Assembly: GCF_000321225.1 (NCBI RefSeq) | Contig: NW_004451648.1 | Span: forward strand, 423,918-487,917 | From: Odobenus rosmarus divergens | Lineage: Eukaryota > Chordata > Mammalia > Carnivora > Odobenidae | DNA length: 64,000 bases | Reading direction: 5' to 3' | Shown: piece after piece, positions 13,401 to 20,924 of the stretch | Layout: each line of letters begins with the position of its first letter | Position numbering within the stretch: position 1 is the first letter of the stretch | Translations under genes and position numbers: made by a program | The notes under the pieces: generated by a model | What the model was told of the DNA's origin: nothing | Seen by the model: the letters and a program-made list of their open reading frames with translations, nothing else | The model's database searches: none

Positions 13401-15273
13401 CAGTCTGTATCTTACCTGATCTTCCATTCTTTCTGTGCCTTCTAAGATTATTTTCTGCACATTTTCTTGCCTTTCCTGAGCAAGAGAAAATTCATTAAAA
13501 TTAACAAAAGATTTTGATATTTATTTTTCACAATACAGTTAAATGGCAGACATGCTGTTGTGTAATTCAGTTCATCGGAAAAATACTTTCCACATTAGGG
13601 CAGAAAAAAAAGGGAGGGGGCAGGAAATTAATCCAACAAATCCATTCTCTTATAAACAATACAAAATAAAATAAAATAAAAACACCCTTTTCTGTGCAGA
13701 TAAAAAAAAGATAACTTACTAGAAAACAGTCAATGTAACATCTGCATAGTTTCACTATGCAGTACAAACTAATGGTTTGTACTTTTCAAATTAAGTAAGA
13801 TCAAGTTATATGTATCTGGGGCTTCCTGATTTTTAAATGATTTTCATAAACATTTAAAATAAGAAAACATAGTGGGCGCCTGGGTGGCTCAGTTGGTTAA
13901 GCGACTGCCTTCAGCTCAGGTCATGATCCTGGAGTCCCGGGATCGAGTCCCGCATCGGGCTCCCTGCTCAGCGGGGAGTCTGCTTCTCCCTCTGACCCTC
14001 CTCCCTCTCGTGCTCTCTATCTCTCATTCTCTCTCTCTCAAATAAATAAATAAAATCTTAAAAAAAAAAAATAAGAAAACATAGTATGCAAACAGTAAAA
14101 CACTCTTCTTTTCAAAGATACTATTACTTCTTACTAGGGGTAAAAGCCTTATAAAATTAAGAACGCTTTAACAGACTTCCATATTAGTATCAAAACTGTA
14201 AAGCAGAAAGGAGAGTTAAATTTGTTCTTCAGGTCTGCCAAAAGTATATGAAAATATAAATATCACTAAATATTAAATTACAGGATTTAGGGGATGACAG
14301 TAATTTCCTCTGGCTGGATCCGCAAAATTAAAAGGAACATCTCCTAGAAACCATTTGGTGCAACCTCCTCATTTTACAAATTTCAGAACTTGGCAAAGAA
14401 GTAAAAGAGACCAAAGGCTACAAGGCTTATTAAACACTTGTTTTGAACTGCTTGTACCTACACACAGTATTAAGTAAAAAACGGTCATACAATGCAAAAA
14501 GAGAAAAGGTTTTACAGTTAAAGGTTCCCAAGACAAACCTAGACTCTAAAGCTTACTACGATGTTCTCAATTCCTCTAAGCTTTAGCTTTTACTTGTAAC
14601 ATAGAACTATCATTTCCAAAAAAAAAAGAACTATCATTTCCTACCTTCAAGGGTTATTATGAAGATCACTGACATCAGACTATTAGAACTATCTAATAGG
14701 GCAGATGCAAATAATAGCTACTGTTTGAAGTTAACTGCATATCATTTCTAAGTATTAGATATAAATATATCAGAAGATAAACTTTCAATGGCTAGGTTAG
14801 CATGATTAATAAGCTCAAAAACCACTCACCTTGTGCATCCATATCCTTCCTTTCCTGATAATGTGTGTTAATCTATCCACACACACTCTGTGAAGTGGGA
14901 GGTAGAAGCTAAGTTCTGTCTGTGGAAGTATAATTGATAGGCCATATGTGCTCCTATCTCCATTCCAGTTTCCATCAAAGATTAATGAAACAATAATTAC
15001 TCCTTTTTCAGACAAGACAAAAAACTTCACATCTATAGCCCCACTCTCTGCATTTCGGAGGATTTCTCCATTTAAGGTGTGGTTGGCAAGAAAAGTTATT
15101 TCTCCATCACTGAGAAGTAGCTGTTCTGTCTTTGGAGCCCAAATGTGTCTGACTCTAGGACCAAGAATATTGTCCCAGTAAGCAAAGGTAGCTGCTAATA
15201 AAGGCGATTCACCACTTAGGGCAATCTCTGTCTTGGCAACAGCTGGAGATGGCGGTGGACAGAGATTCGACAT
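1248..15273 (-). CDS. C9orf72: C9orf72, 5' three-quarters of the coding region (exons 2-8)
   Basis: The frame joins 15273-14830, 13475-13416, 9327-9232, 8479-8415, 6291-6219, 3886-3770 and 1483-1248, giving 1091 nt with no internal stop, about 364 of the usual 481 residues. The last three exons lie beyond the left edge. The product starts MSNLCPPPSPAVAKTEIALS and matches human C9orf72 closely throughout. From family knowledge, the protein has an N-terminal longin domain and a C-terminal DENN domain. It forms a complex with SMCR8 and WDR41 that acts as a GAP/effector for small GTPases in autophagy, lysosome positioning and mTORC1 signalling, in the cytosol and on lysosomes. Introns 1, 2, 3, 5, 6 and 7 carry CAN-SINE, LINE-1, MIR or LTR insertions, none inside an exon. 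The identification is very secure. The isoform mix is inferred from the human gene. Confidence 0.97.
1555..1985 (+). mobile_element. old LINE-1 (L1M type) 3' fragment, intron 7
   Basis: The text (TTATCCTAGGAAATTAGTCA, GATGTTCATAATATATTGTGG, a GGAACTTTTTATTTTC tail) follows the typical mammalian L1M 3' untranslated region. No open frame remains. Confidence 0.6.
2805..3078 (+). mobile_element. 5'-truncated carnivore LINE-1 3' end, intron 7
   Basis: Starts at TTAGAGAAAGACAAATACCA and ends at the ACTATACTAGAATTAAAAAA tail. It is flanked by AAAAGCGGACTCAA (2791-2804) and AAAAGCAGACTCAA (3079-3092), a 14-bp target-site duplication with one mismatch. It is 274 bases long and non-coding. Confidence 0.8.
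3263..3460 (+). mobile_element. CAN-SINE, intron 7
   Basis: Full-length copy, direct repeats AATTCAAATTCTT on both sides (ending at 3262 and starting at 3461). It lies 300 bases from exon 7 on the downstream side of the gene. Confidence 0.9.
3770..3886 (-). CDS. C9orf72: C9orf72 exon 7
   Basis: This 117-nt exon has acceptor TTTACAG (AG at 3888-3887) and donor GTATAG (from 3769), phase 0/0. It encodes IVRTLCLFLTPAERKCSRLC followed by DAESSFKYESGLFVQGLLK. One Glu to Asp change is visible against remembered human sequence (RLCEAE). The donor is weaker than those of the other exons. Confidence 0.96.
4267..4454 (-). mobile_element. CAN-SINE, intron 6
   Basis: Minus-oriented copy with a (GA)n tract at 4309-4332. 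Target-site duplication AGCAACTACTTTT at 4254-4266 and 4455-4467. Confidence 0.9.
4618..4815 (+). mobile_element. CAN-SINE, intron 6
   Basis: Full-length copy flanked by AATTCTATCAAATTTGA (4601-4617) and AATTCCATCAAATTTGA (4816-4832). Confidence 0.9.
5688..5870 (+). mobile_element. CAN-SINE, intron 6
   Basis: Copy with a short CT region and one internal loss near GGTCAGGTCCTGG (the CATGATCCCAGG part is reduced). Perfect duplication AAAGTACATGGTTATT at 5672-5687 and 5871-5886. Confidence 0.9.
6219..6291 (-). CDS. C9orf72: C9orf72 exon 6
   Basis: This 73-nt exon has acceptor TTGCAG (AG at 6293-6292) and donor GTAATT (from 6218). The first base completes the split Asn codon, followed by AISSHLQTCGCSVVVGSSAE and KVNK. 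Length and protein match human. It enters the DENN-like region. Confidence 0.96.
6430..6640 (-). mobile_element. degenerate MIR-like fragment, intron 5
   Basis: Pieces such as GAATCTGAGGTGTAGAGAGG followed by TTAAGTGATT resemble an antisense MIR. Highly decayed; an L2-related origin is possible. Confidence 0.4.
6915..7135 (-). mobile_element. MIR, intron 5
   Basis: Antisense MIR with TTCCAGGCACTGTTTTATGT, ATTTTACAGATGAGGAAATG and CTTGCCCAGGTTTACACAGC, the classic MIR core. Confidence 0.85.
7241..8071 (+). mobile_element. solo endogenous-retrovirus LTR (ERV1-like, family uncertain), intron 5
   Basis: An 830-bp block starts TGTGATATTGTGATTTTAAG and ends near GCCCCCACCAACA (TG...CA ends). It contains GAAGCCTCCATAAAAACCC (a promoter-like block) and AATAAAATG near 7714. 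No internal viral genes flank it and no clear target duplication was seen. It is antisense to C9orf72 and lies just downstream of the short-isoform stop. An exact family name needs a repeat library. Confidence 0.65.
8411..8414 (-). promoter_or_regulatory. C9orf72: readthrough stop for the short C9orf72 isoform
   Basis: The donor G completes AAG (Lys222), and the next bases are TAA, so unspliced or intron-terminated transcripts end at residue 222. A possible ATTAAA poly-A signal lies on the minus strand at 8118-8113, about 300 bases downstream. An LTR begins a little beyond it. Use of this form in this species is inferred from human. Confidence 0.5.
8415..8479 (-). CDS. C9orf72: C9orf72 exon 5
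   Basis: This 65-nt exon has acceptor GTTTTAG (8481-8480 is AG) and donor GTAAGG (8414-8409). It encodes IADTVLNDDDIGDSCHEGFL and ends two bases into an Asn codon completed by exon 6. If the donor is read through, the frame gives Leu-Lys and then TAA (8413-8411). That is the end of the 222-residue short isoform known in human, so the short form is possible here too. Confidence 0.96.
8490..9225. other. C9orf72 intron 4, no recognised element
   Basis: AT-rich, with a CAAACAAACAAAAAAACC stretch near 8500. No repeat family or exon recognised. Confidence 0.6.
9232..9327 (-). CDS. C9orf72: C9orf72 exon 4
   Basis: This 96-nt exon has acceptor CAG (9330-9328) and donor GTAAGT (from 9231), phase 0/0. 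It encodes GQSIIPMLTGEVIPVMELLS and then SMKSHSVPEEID. Length and sequence match the human exon. The first codon is GGT. Confidence 0.96.
9525..9744. other. unidentified GC-richer block, intron 3
   Basis: This block is clearly richer in GC than its surroundings (CCAAGCTCCCGCCCAAACCC) and abuts the LINE-1 end at 9745. The frame 9530-9835 is open but runs through the LINE-1 and shows no known domain, so I do not call it coding. A decayed transposon or pseudogene is possible. Confidence 0.35.
9745..9955 (+). mobile_element. carnivore LINE-1 3' end, intron 3
   Basis: Contains CCATGAGAGACTATGGACTC, GAGAAACAAACTGAGGGTTC, GAGCACTGGGTGTTATATGC and an AATAAATGAATAAATAG tail, the young carnivore LINE-1 3' untranslated sequence. 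Strongly 5' truncated. Confidence 0.8.
9956..11006. other. C9orf72 intron 3, no recognised element
   Basis: AT-rich sequence with no exon, RNA gene or clear repeat recognised. Confidence 0.6.
11026..11243 (-). mobile_element. CAN-SINE, intron 3
   Basis: Minus-oriented with an expanded T/A-rich tail (11026-11056). Duplication CTGAATATGTAAACTTTTA at 11007-11025 and 11244-11262. Confidence 0.9.
11263..13410. other. C9orf72 intron 3, no recognised element
   Basis: About 2.1 kb of mostly AT-rich unique sequence leading up to exon 3. The open frames here are short and without protein-like features. A 14-base A run is at 13171-13184. Confidence 0.55.
13416..13475 (-). CDS. C9orf72: C9orf72 exon 3
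   Basis: This 60-nt exon is bounded by acceptor TTGCTCAG (AG at 13477-13476) and donor GTAAG (13415-13411), phase 0 on both sides. It encodes ERQENVQKIILEGTERMEDQ, the linker after the longin domain, identical to the human segment as remembered. Because the phase is 0/0, skipping it would keep the frame. Confidence 0.96.
13874..14069 (+). mobile_element. CAN-SINE, intron 2 (GAGTCTGCTTCTCCCTCTGACC subtype)
   Basis: Subtype with TTAAGCGACTGCC and CTCTCATTCTCTCTCTCTC. Duplication ATAAGAAAACATAGT on both sides (ending 13873; starting about 14070). A second copy of this subtype is at 47085. Confidence 0.9.
14510..14730 (+). mobile_element. degenerate MIR, intron 2
   Basis: CTCAATTCCTCTAAGCTTTA and GGGTTATTATGAAGATCACT fit a sense MIR. 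It hosts the poly-A-only insertion at 14603-14641. Confidence 0.5.
14603..14641 (+). mobile_element. poly-A-only insertion with 15-bp target-site duplication
   Basis: AGAACTATCATTTCC occurs at 14603-14617 and again at 14627-14641, with only nine A residues between. This looks like the product of an LINE-1-primed insertion that copied only a poly-A tail, placed in an older MIR-like sequence. Confidence 0.65.
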
Positions 15274-15317
15274 CACTGCATCCCAACTACCACATTATCC
15301 AAATGCTCCAGGGATAT
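14830..15317 (-). CDS. C9orf72: C9orf72 exon 2 (start codon, longin domain)
   Basis: The acceptor is TTGTTTAG|ATATCCC (AG at 15319-15318). A 44-nt leader follows, then ATG at 15273. The 444 coding nucleotides (148 codons, phase 0) end IWMHK before donor GTGAGT (14829). I chose this ATG because it begins the conserved MS-LCPPPSPAVAKTEIAL segment; the codon just upstream is GTG, not ATG. The context has a purine (G) at -3. The exon encodes the longin domain (FAYWDNILGPRVRHIWAPKT onward), which in the known complex packs against SMCR8. Compared with remembered human sequence there are a few changes (Thr3 to Asn, Lys to Glu in SGESPL, Val to Leu in TEQLLL). Reading on into the intron adds VSGF and a stop. 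Confidence 0.97.
15273..15281 (-). promoter_or_regulatory. two-codon upstream ORF overlapping the C9orf72 start codon
   Basis: The minus strand reads ATGCAGTGATG. An upstream ATG (15281-15279), a CAG codon and a TGA stop form a Met-Gln-stop frame, and the A of TGA is the A of the real initiation codon. I recall the same ATGCAGTGATG arrangement in human. It could tune initiation by leaky scanning or termination-reinitiation. The function is inferred. Confidence 0.6.
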
Positions 15318-15751
15318 CTAAACAATAACATACAAAACCAATGATTAGGTTCAGCAATTTTAAAGTCATACATCGGAAATTCAAATGACTTAGGCTATGT
15401 GGTTTTCCCCTCAGTCAAAAGATTTAGAAGCATGTCTCCTACTAGGATAGACATTTGACTAGCATGGCAGGTGCACATCAAATGCTTGCTAATACGATGA
15501 TAACCTTATGATGCATAATAACTTGTCACCTATATCCAGGGAATACACTTAGAAATTCAAAATAATAATGACCTAAAAAAGGGTCTTTGAACACTAATAT
15601 GAAATATCATATGCTAAAGCTCATAGAATAGACCCTCACTGTTCCCAAATATCCAATCTACGTGCAATTCTAATGATTGGATATTTGGTTCCTAAACCAC
15701 AACAAAGAGGAGCAAATTGGAAAAGGGAGGGCTCAGCTAGAGACCACCACA

Positions 15752-16395
15752 CTTGTGGGTTGAACAGTGTCCTGCCCACCCCCCAAATATATATTCAAGT
15801 CCTAACCCTTTGTATTTATGAATGTGACCTTATTTGAAAATAGGTATATTCAGGGCATCTGGGTGGCTCAGTCGGTTAAGCGTCTGCCTTCGGCTCAGGT
15901 CATGATCCCAAGGTCCTGGGATCGAGTCCCACATCCGGCTCCCGGCTGGGTGGAGAACCTACTTCTCCCTCTGCCTGCCACTCCCCCTGCTTGTGCTCTC
16001 CCTCTCTCTCTGTCATATAAATTAAATAAAATCTTTAAAAAAAATAGGTATATTCGAATTAAGATGGGGTCATACTGGATTAGGGTGGATCCTAATCCAA
16101 TGATTGGTGTCTTTAAGAGAGAAAGATTTAGAAACACATGGAAAAAGAGGAAACAGGGCTATGTAAAGACAGAGGTAGGAATTAGAGCAACATGATTACA
16201 AGCCAAGGAAGCCAAAGATTGCTGGTAACTATTATGAGTTAAGAGGCAAGGAAGATTCTTCCCTATAGCCTTCAAAGGAGCATGTCCCTATGGACACCTT
16301 ATTCTAGCTTCCAAAACTGTGAGAGAATAAATTTTTGTTGTTTTACATCACCCAGTTTGTGGTACTTTGTGATAGCAGTCCTAGGAAACTAGTAG
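15752..16395 (+). mobile_element. MLT1-type MaLR LTR, intron 1, split by a SINE
   Basis: GGGTTGAACAGTGTCCTGCC, CATACTGGATTAGGGTGGAT, AACTGTGAGAGAATAAATTT and CACCCAGTTTGTGGTACTTT mark an MLT1 LTR. It is interrupted at 15853-16039 by a CAN-SINE. Confidence 0.85.
15853..16039 (+). mobile_element. CAN-SINE inside the MLT1 LTR, intron 1
   Basis: Duplication AAAATAGGTATATTC at 15837-15851 and about 16040-16055. Head reads GGGCATCTGGGTGGC, one change in the usual CGCC. Confidence 0.9.
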
Positions 16396-16412
16396 AGACA
16401 TCTGTCAGTACA

Positions 16413-16597
16413 GGGCGCCTGGGGGGCTCAGTCGGTTAAGCGTCTGCCTTCGGCTCACGTCATGATCCCAGGGTCCTGGGATCAAGCCCTGCATCAGGCT
16501 CCCTGCTCAGTGGGGAGCCTGCTTCTCCATCTGCCCCTCCCCACTCTCATGCTCTTTCTCTCTCTCTTAAATAAATAAAATCTTTAAAAAAAAAAAA
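16413..16597 (+). mobile_element. CAN-SINE, intron 1
   Basis: Full-length copy just outside the MLT1 LTR. Imperfect duplication GACATCTGTCAGTA / GACACCCGTCAGTA. Confidence 0.88.
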
Positions 16598-16635
16598 GAC
16601 ACCCGTCAGTAGAAATAACCTAAAGCTGTTAAAAG

Positions 16636-16692
16636 GGGAAAAAAAGAAAAACAGAAGAGAAAGAAAGAAAAAAGAAAGACAGACAGACAAAA
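16636..16692 (+). repeat. purine-rich simple repeat
   Basis: GAAAGAAAGAAAAAAGAAAG followed by ACAGACAGACA, shortly after the SINE. Confidence 0.7.
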
Positions 16693-17161
16693 GATTGCAA
16701 AAACACAATTAAGCTGGAAACAACAAAAAAAACGAGCGAACAGTACCTTTATTCTCAACAAGCTCTCTGGGTTTCAGGGCACTAAAGCCCAATACTGGTG
16801 TTTAAAATAAAGTTGAAACATCAAGATGAAGATAAATATATTTAATATGCTTCTTAAATTTAAGAAAGCAGTGTAGCAGTACAATGAGTTCATTACCAAG
16901 AGTTCTATACTAAAAGGCTAAACTAAAAAAGCTTTGGTTATTTAGAACATGTAAAGAACAAAGTGACTGGATAGATACTGGTCAAGCCTTTCACTATGCT
17001 GGGAAAATAGACACAGAGAGAAAAGCTAACTGCCCAAGGTCAGAGTCAGGCAAGAATCAAGGTCTCCTATATATCTTAACCCACTGAAATCTAACACTCT
17101 AAAGGTATATACTCTCTGTGATAGTGTAAAATGAATCATTCTTGCCTAATATTAAAATAGA

Positions 17162-17275
17162 GGGGTGCCTGGCTGGCTTAGTCAGTGAAGCATGTGAATC
17201 TTGATCTTGGGGTTGGGGGTTCGAGCCCCACGTTGGGTGTAGAGATTACTTAAAAATAAAATCTTTAAAAAAAAA
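17162..17275 (+). mobile_element. short CAN-SINE variant, intron 1
   Basis: About 114 bases: GGGGTGCCTGGCTGGCTTAG, B-box-like GGTTCGAGCCCC, GTTGGGTGTAGAGATTACTT, then AATAAAATC and an A tail. It lacks the long CT-rich region, marking a distinct older subfamily. Confidence 0.8.
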
Positions 17276-19306
17276 TTGAATATGTGTATTGAAAGACCTA
17301 AAGTGAAAAGAACCATAACAATTACATTTAAGCAAGTCTAAAACTGTGGAATCTACTCATCATAATGATAAAGGACAACAATTAATAGGTGAATTATGAT
17401 ATACCTATTTTTGCCTATAGGATTGCTTTGGGAGGCAACTTTTGATCTATAACTACAATTCATTTACTTAAAGAATTTTACCTATATCTTGTCAAGAGAG
17501 TTCAGAGACTGCTGAAAAGAAGTGGCTTCTATTTTTAGAGTATTAGATGAGCATTTTTATCATGCATGTCAAGAATAGGTATACAGAACTTGGCAAACAC
17601 TTTATAGTATGCACGTGTTGAAATGATTTAACATAAAGGCAGTTAATGTATGTATTTTTCGTTCAGTAATTCATTTAGGGAATATTTAATTTTTAATGTG
17701 TTATACCAACTTAACAGTCTTAAAAGACTATAGTGGACATAAACTGTCTAGCTTATTTAAAATATCCACTGTTTTGCATAAAATTTAAACAGTTTACAAT
17801 GATAGAATACAGTAATGTAATCTGAATTCAAACTGTAATGATGCTTTTGTCATCATTAATAACAAACTGAAGGCCAAGGAGATGAGTTAACACACAGCCA
17901 CAAAATTATATTGTAACATTTTCCTTTTGTTCTTCCTTTTTGGATAAAAAAGGTGAATAATCATAAGAACAATATTTTAACTCAAACATTTCATCATGCT
18001 GAAAATGAAAGCATTTCCTAAAACCGAACCAAGCCCCAGGGCAAAATCTGGCTGGATTATGAGAAAATTTCTACCTGACTGTGAAAATTAAACTATTACA
18101 GACCATTAATTTCATTTATACTCATTGCTATTATCATTAGAAAGAAAACAAAAGACAAGAATCATGTTGAATTGTTTGGCTTAAAATCCTGCCAAAATTA
18201 ATAATTTTGAGAAATGAAATGTTACAGAGAAGTATAATTAAGAGAGCTGTAAAAATAATTTTACTAACACTTAAAAGTCATCATCTTTGGTGAGGAAACT
18301 CCATATACACAAATGTGGCTGAAAAAAATCAGGTCAAAACCAACAGTCGTTTATCTATATACTACATGTAGTTGGCTACTCCAGAAGGTTATCAAAGATT
18401 AGCCTTAAGAGTCTTTTGAGGGAAGCCAGGATCCAAATTGGGTGACACGGTGGCTTTCCACTCCTGTAAACAAAGAATAGGGTTCATGAGGATGTACCCA
18501 ATATACTTTCTGAAAATAATCCAACATATGCAGACATAAAGATCATATTAATTACCATCTCTTAAAACTGTTAGCAGAGTAGTAGGTTCTAAGCTTTGCT
18601 TTTTCTTAAACCTTTGCTAAAAACCAGCCATCTCTTCTCCTGCTGGTATTTAGAAAGTTGATTGGTCCACTGCTGTTGTAAATCAGAATTCTACCATCAT
18701 AAGGCTCACACTTCTTATAACCATGCTTTCTGTTTATTTTCTCCCAGCCCTAAAAGCAGCAGGGTCGTAAGCCAGCCCCCTTTTCAGAAACAGACGCTGC
18801 CCAGGCCAGCTTTAATGACAGTGAACTGTTAACACCCGACTGTTTGTGACACTTCCTAAATTTTTATCAGGCAAGATTCGCAAATGAAATTTATATCACT
18901 GTCAGGCTTTCTCTCACAGATCCAAGTTTCTCACATAATAGGAGGCTAACCCACACTACTCTTTAGAACTACTTAATTAACATGTAGCCCAAGGGCAGGC
19001 TTGAAAGATAGGAGTCCTCATTGTTTTTTGTTTTTACTTTTTTCTCCGAAAGCAAATTTTGGACTGCTAACAGAGCTAAATAAAGAGACTATTTTATCAA
19101 CGTTATAAAGAGAGAAAAAAAATCTTTAGCACCTATGTAACTTTCCTGAAGCAGGTTAGTGCTGGCTTTGTGCACAATAAGCAATGTGGTCCAGAATTTC
19201 TCTCACTTTTGTTTTGGATGTATAAAGAGTAGTCAATCATGAGGCGATTTCCAACTAATTCAGGGCTTTTCCAGTAGCAGGGTTTGGCTGAGGTAGTGGC
19301 CAAAGG
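17276..19306. other. C9orf72 intron 1, no recognised element
   Basis: About 2 kb of unique-looking AT-rich sequence with no SINE or LINE. No exon recognised. Confidence 0.6.
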
Positions 19307-19438
19307 TATCTGTGTCACATAACACCATCATATTTCAAGTGTTCTGACTCCATATTATTAATCTTCCATATGTATCTGTGTCACATAACACCATCATATT
19401 TCAAGTGTTCTGACTCCATATTATTAATCTTCCATATA
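19307..19438. repeat. 66-bp tandem duplication in C9orf72 intron 1
   Basis: Two head-to-tail copies (19307-19372 and 19373-19438) begin TATCTGTGTCACATAACACC and agree at 65 of 66 bases, differing only at the last. The near identity points to a recent duplication, or to an assembly or allelic artefact. The sequence is not a recognised repeat. Confidence 0.9.
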
Positions 19439-19556
19439 TTCTCGCTTCTGTAAGGTTCCCATTATGTTAAAAGTTTTCTAAAGTCCGATAAAAGATGGTA
19501 TCAAACAGTATTTTTCAAATTAAAAGTACAAATTAAACGTAAAGCCAGAGATGTTG

Positions 19557-19637
19557 TGTTCCCTTGCTTTTCTTTCTTTTTTTTTTATTATGTTAATCAC
19601 ATTACATCATTAGTTTTTGATGTTCCCCTTGCTTTTC
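19557..19637 (-). mobile_element. very short LINE-1 3' end with target-site duplication
   Basis: A T-rich tail followed by ATTATGTTAATCACATTACA and CATTAGTTTTTGATG (19573-19620) matches the reverse complement of a carnivore LINE-1 3' terminus. It is flanked by TGTTCCCTTGCTTTTC (19557-19572) and TGTTCCCCTTGCTTTTC (19621-19637). The insertion is only about 48 bases. Confidence 0.6.
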
Positions 19638-20509
19638 ATCACAAGTGAGGGATGGGAACAGTTTGTATTGGAATTTATCCGCTGGCCACAACCACTGTTA
19701 CTTTTCTAGGGCCTAGCATCTCCATTGTTTCTGAAAGGGTCGTCTCTCTTGAGCAAGTGCATGACTTCCCTATGTCTCCTGAATACAGTAGCCTGGTGGA
19801 GTAGGGGGTGACTCAGATGCCGTGTAGTCGTATTAGACATGTAATCAGTGCCCTTCCTTCTGCAGCAGATACTATCAGTCAAGTGATGCTCAAGTCATAA
19901 TGGTCATTTCCTTTAAGTAAGTCTGTGTGACCTCGGAGCTGTGAAGCAAGCAAGTCATGACCCACACAGTGGGAGCACAACCCAGTCTAGAATTGCTCCT
20001 CAAATTCATAGGGAATCAACAATCTCTAGAAACTTGTATTCAAATTGTGTAGCCATGTGGTATCTCCCCCGTGCCATCCCGCCCCGCTTTATCTCCTCTC
20101 CGACCCGGACTTGGGGTTCACCGCACACCACCCGCCCTCTGGCCTTGCCCAGAGCCAGGCCTCTCTGTGCTCGAGATGCTTTCCCTCGAACCCGCGGCGC
20201 AGGTGGTCCGACGGTTCCGTCTGAGTCCCACACCGGGTCCCCGGGAAGCGGCCGGCTCGTGGACTGCGGGCGGGAAAGAGGGCCAGAGGCCCCGATCCCC
20301 AGCCCCTGGTCTCCGTGCCGCCGCTGCCGGGAAGCCGGGGGCCCGGATGGAGGCAACTCTACCAGTCACCAGCTGGAAAACCCGATGCCGGGTTTCCTTC
20401 AGGGAGGACAAGCCGAGCCCTGGGGAGAGCTGCTGCCACCGCCGCCGCCCTCGCGCGGTCCCTGTACCCCAAACCCAAACAGTCGCCGGCCCGCCGGCTT
20501 CTCACTCAC

Positions 20510-20590
20510 CCTCCTCGCCACCGCCTGCAACTCAGTCACCGCGGGCGCAGGGACCGCAACCGCAGCCCCGCCACCGCCCCGCCCCACCCC
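20510..20590 (-). other. C9orf72: C9orf72 non-coding exon 1b
   Basis: The minus strand reads GGGGCTGCGGTTGCGGTCCC, then GGCGGTGGCGAGGAGG followed by the strong donor GTGAGTGAG (GT at 20509-20508). This matches human exon 1b, the first exon of the main transcript, whose promoter contains the hexanucleotide repeat. The 3' end at 20510 is well defined. The 5' end is approximate because initiation in CpG islands is dispersed. It splices to exon 2 at 15317 across a 5.2 kb intron. Confidence 0.8.
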
Positions 20591-20635
20591 TGGCCCCGCC
20601 CCCGATCCGGGCCCCTCGCGCGCGTCCCGACCCCG
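20576..20635 (-). repeat. orthologue of the ALS/FTD GGGGCC repeat region, not expanded
   Basis: Between exons 1a and 1b the minus strand has two GGGGCC hexamers (20615-20610 and 20597-20592) separated by CGGATCGGGGGC, followed by related G-rich units (GGGGTGGGGCGGGGCGG). There is no tandem run. Flanking GCGCGCGAG on one side and GGGCTGCGGTTGCGG on the other anchor it to the human locus. Confidence 0.8.
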
Positions 20636-20713
20636 AACCCGCTTCACGCTGCGGTTGTTTCCCGTCTGGTGCTCTTCTTCTGGGTAAATTTTACCCAATC
20701 TTTCGTCCATCAC

Positions 20714-20924
20714 CTTCAACGAATACTATCAGTGAGGGGAGAAAGGGTGAGGAAAACAAAAGCACACACCTCCTAAGCACACACCTCCTGCTCTCTCTGG
20801 ACCCCGCCCCCGAAGGGAAGCAACCGGGCAGCAGGAATGGTTGACGCGTCAAGCGCCATCTTTCACGTGGGCGGAAGAAGTTGCTGTTTAGTTTTCGTTT
20901 CCTCGTGGGACGCCGTAGGTTAGT
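20714..20924 (-). other. C9orf72: C9orf72 non-coding exon 1a
   Basis: On the minus strand this block starts near AACCTACGGCGTCCC, close to the human exon 1a cap region. It passes a GC box (GGGGGCGGGGTCC, about 20799-20811) and a doubled AGGAGGTGTGTGC motif, and ends at GTTGAAG|GTGATG, a plausible donor with GT at 20713-20712. In human, transcripts starting here place the GGGGCC repeat in intron 1. The 5' end is inferred by similarity and could be off by several bases. The donor could also lie one or two bases away, or further downstream as in the human alternative form. Confidence 0.75.

Noticed and set aside
17200..17240. tRNA-like A and B boxes (GGTTCGAGCCCC)
   Set aside because: Part of a SINE head; there is no complete cloverleaf, so it is not a functional tRNA gene.
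19941..20844. Long overlapping open frames (up to 257 codons) on both strands over the CpG island
   Set aside because: Stop codons are rare in GC-rich DNA. The frames overlap on several strands, are Pro/Arg/Ala-rich and cross the non-coding C9orf72 exons 1a and 1b.
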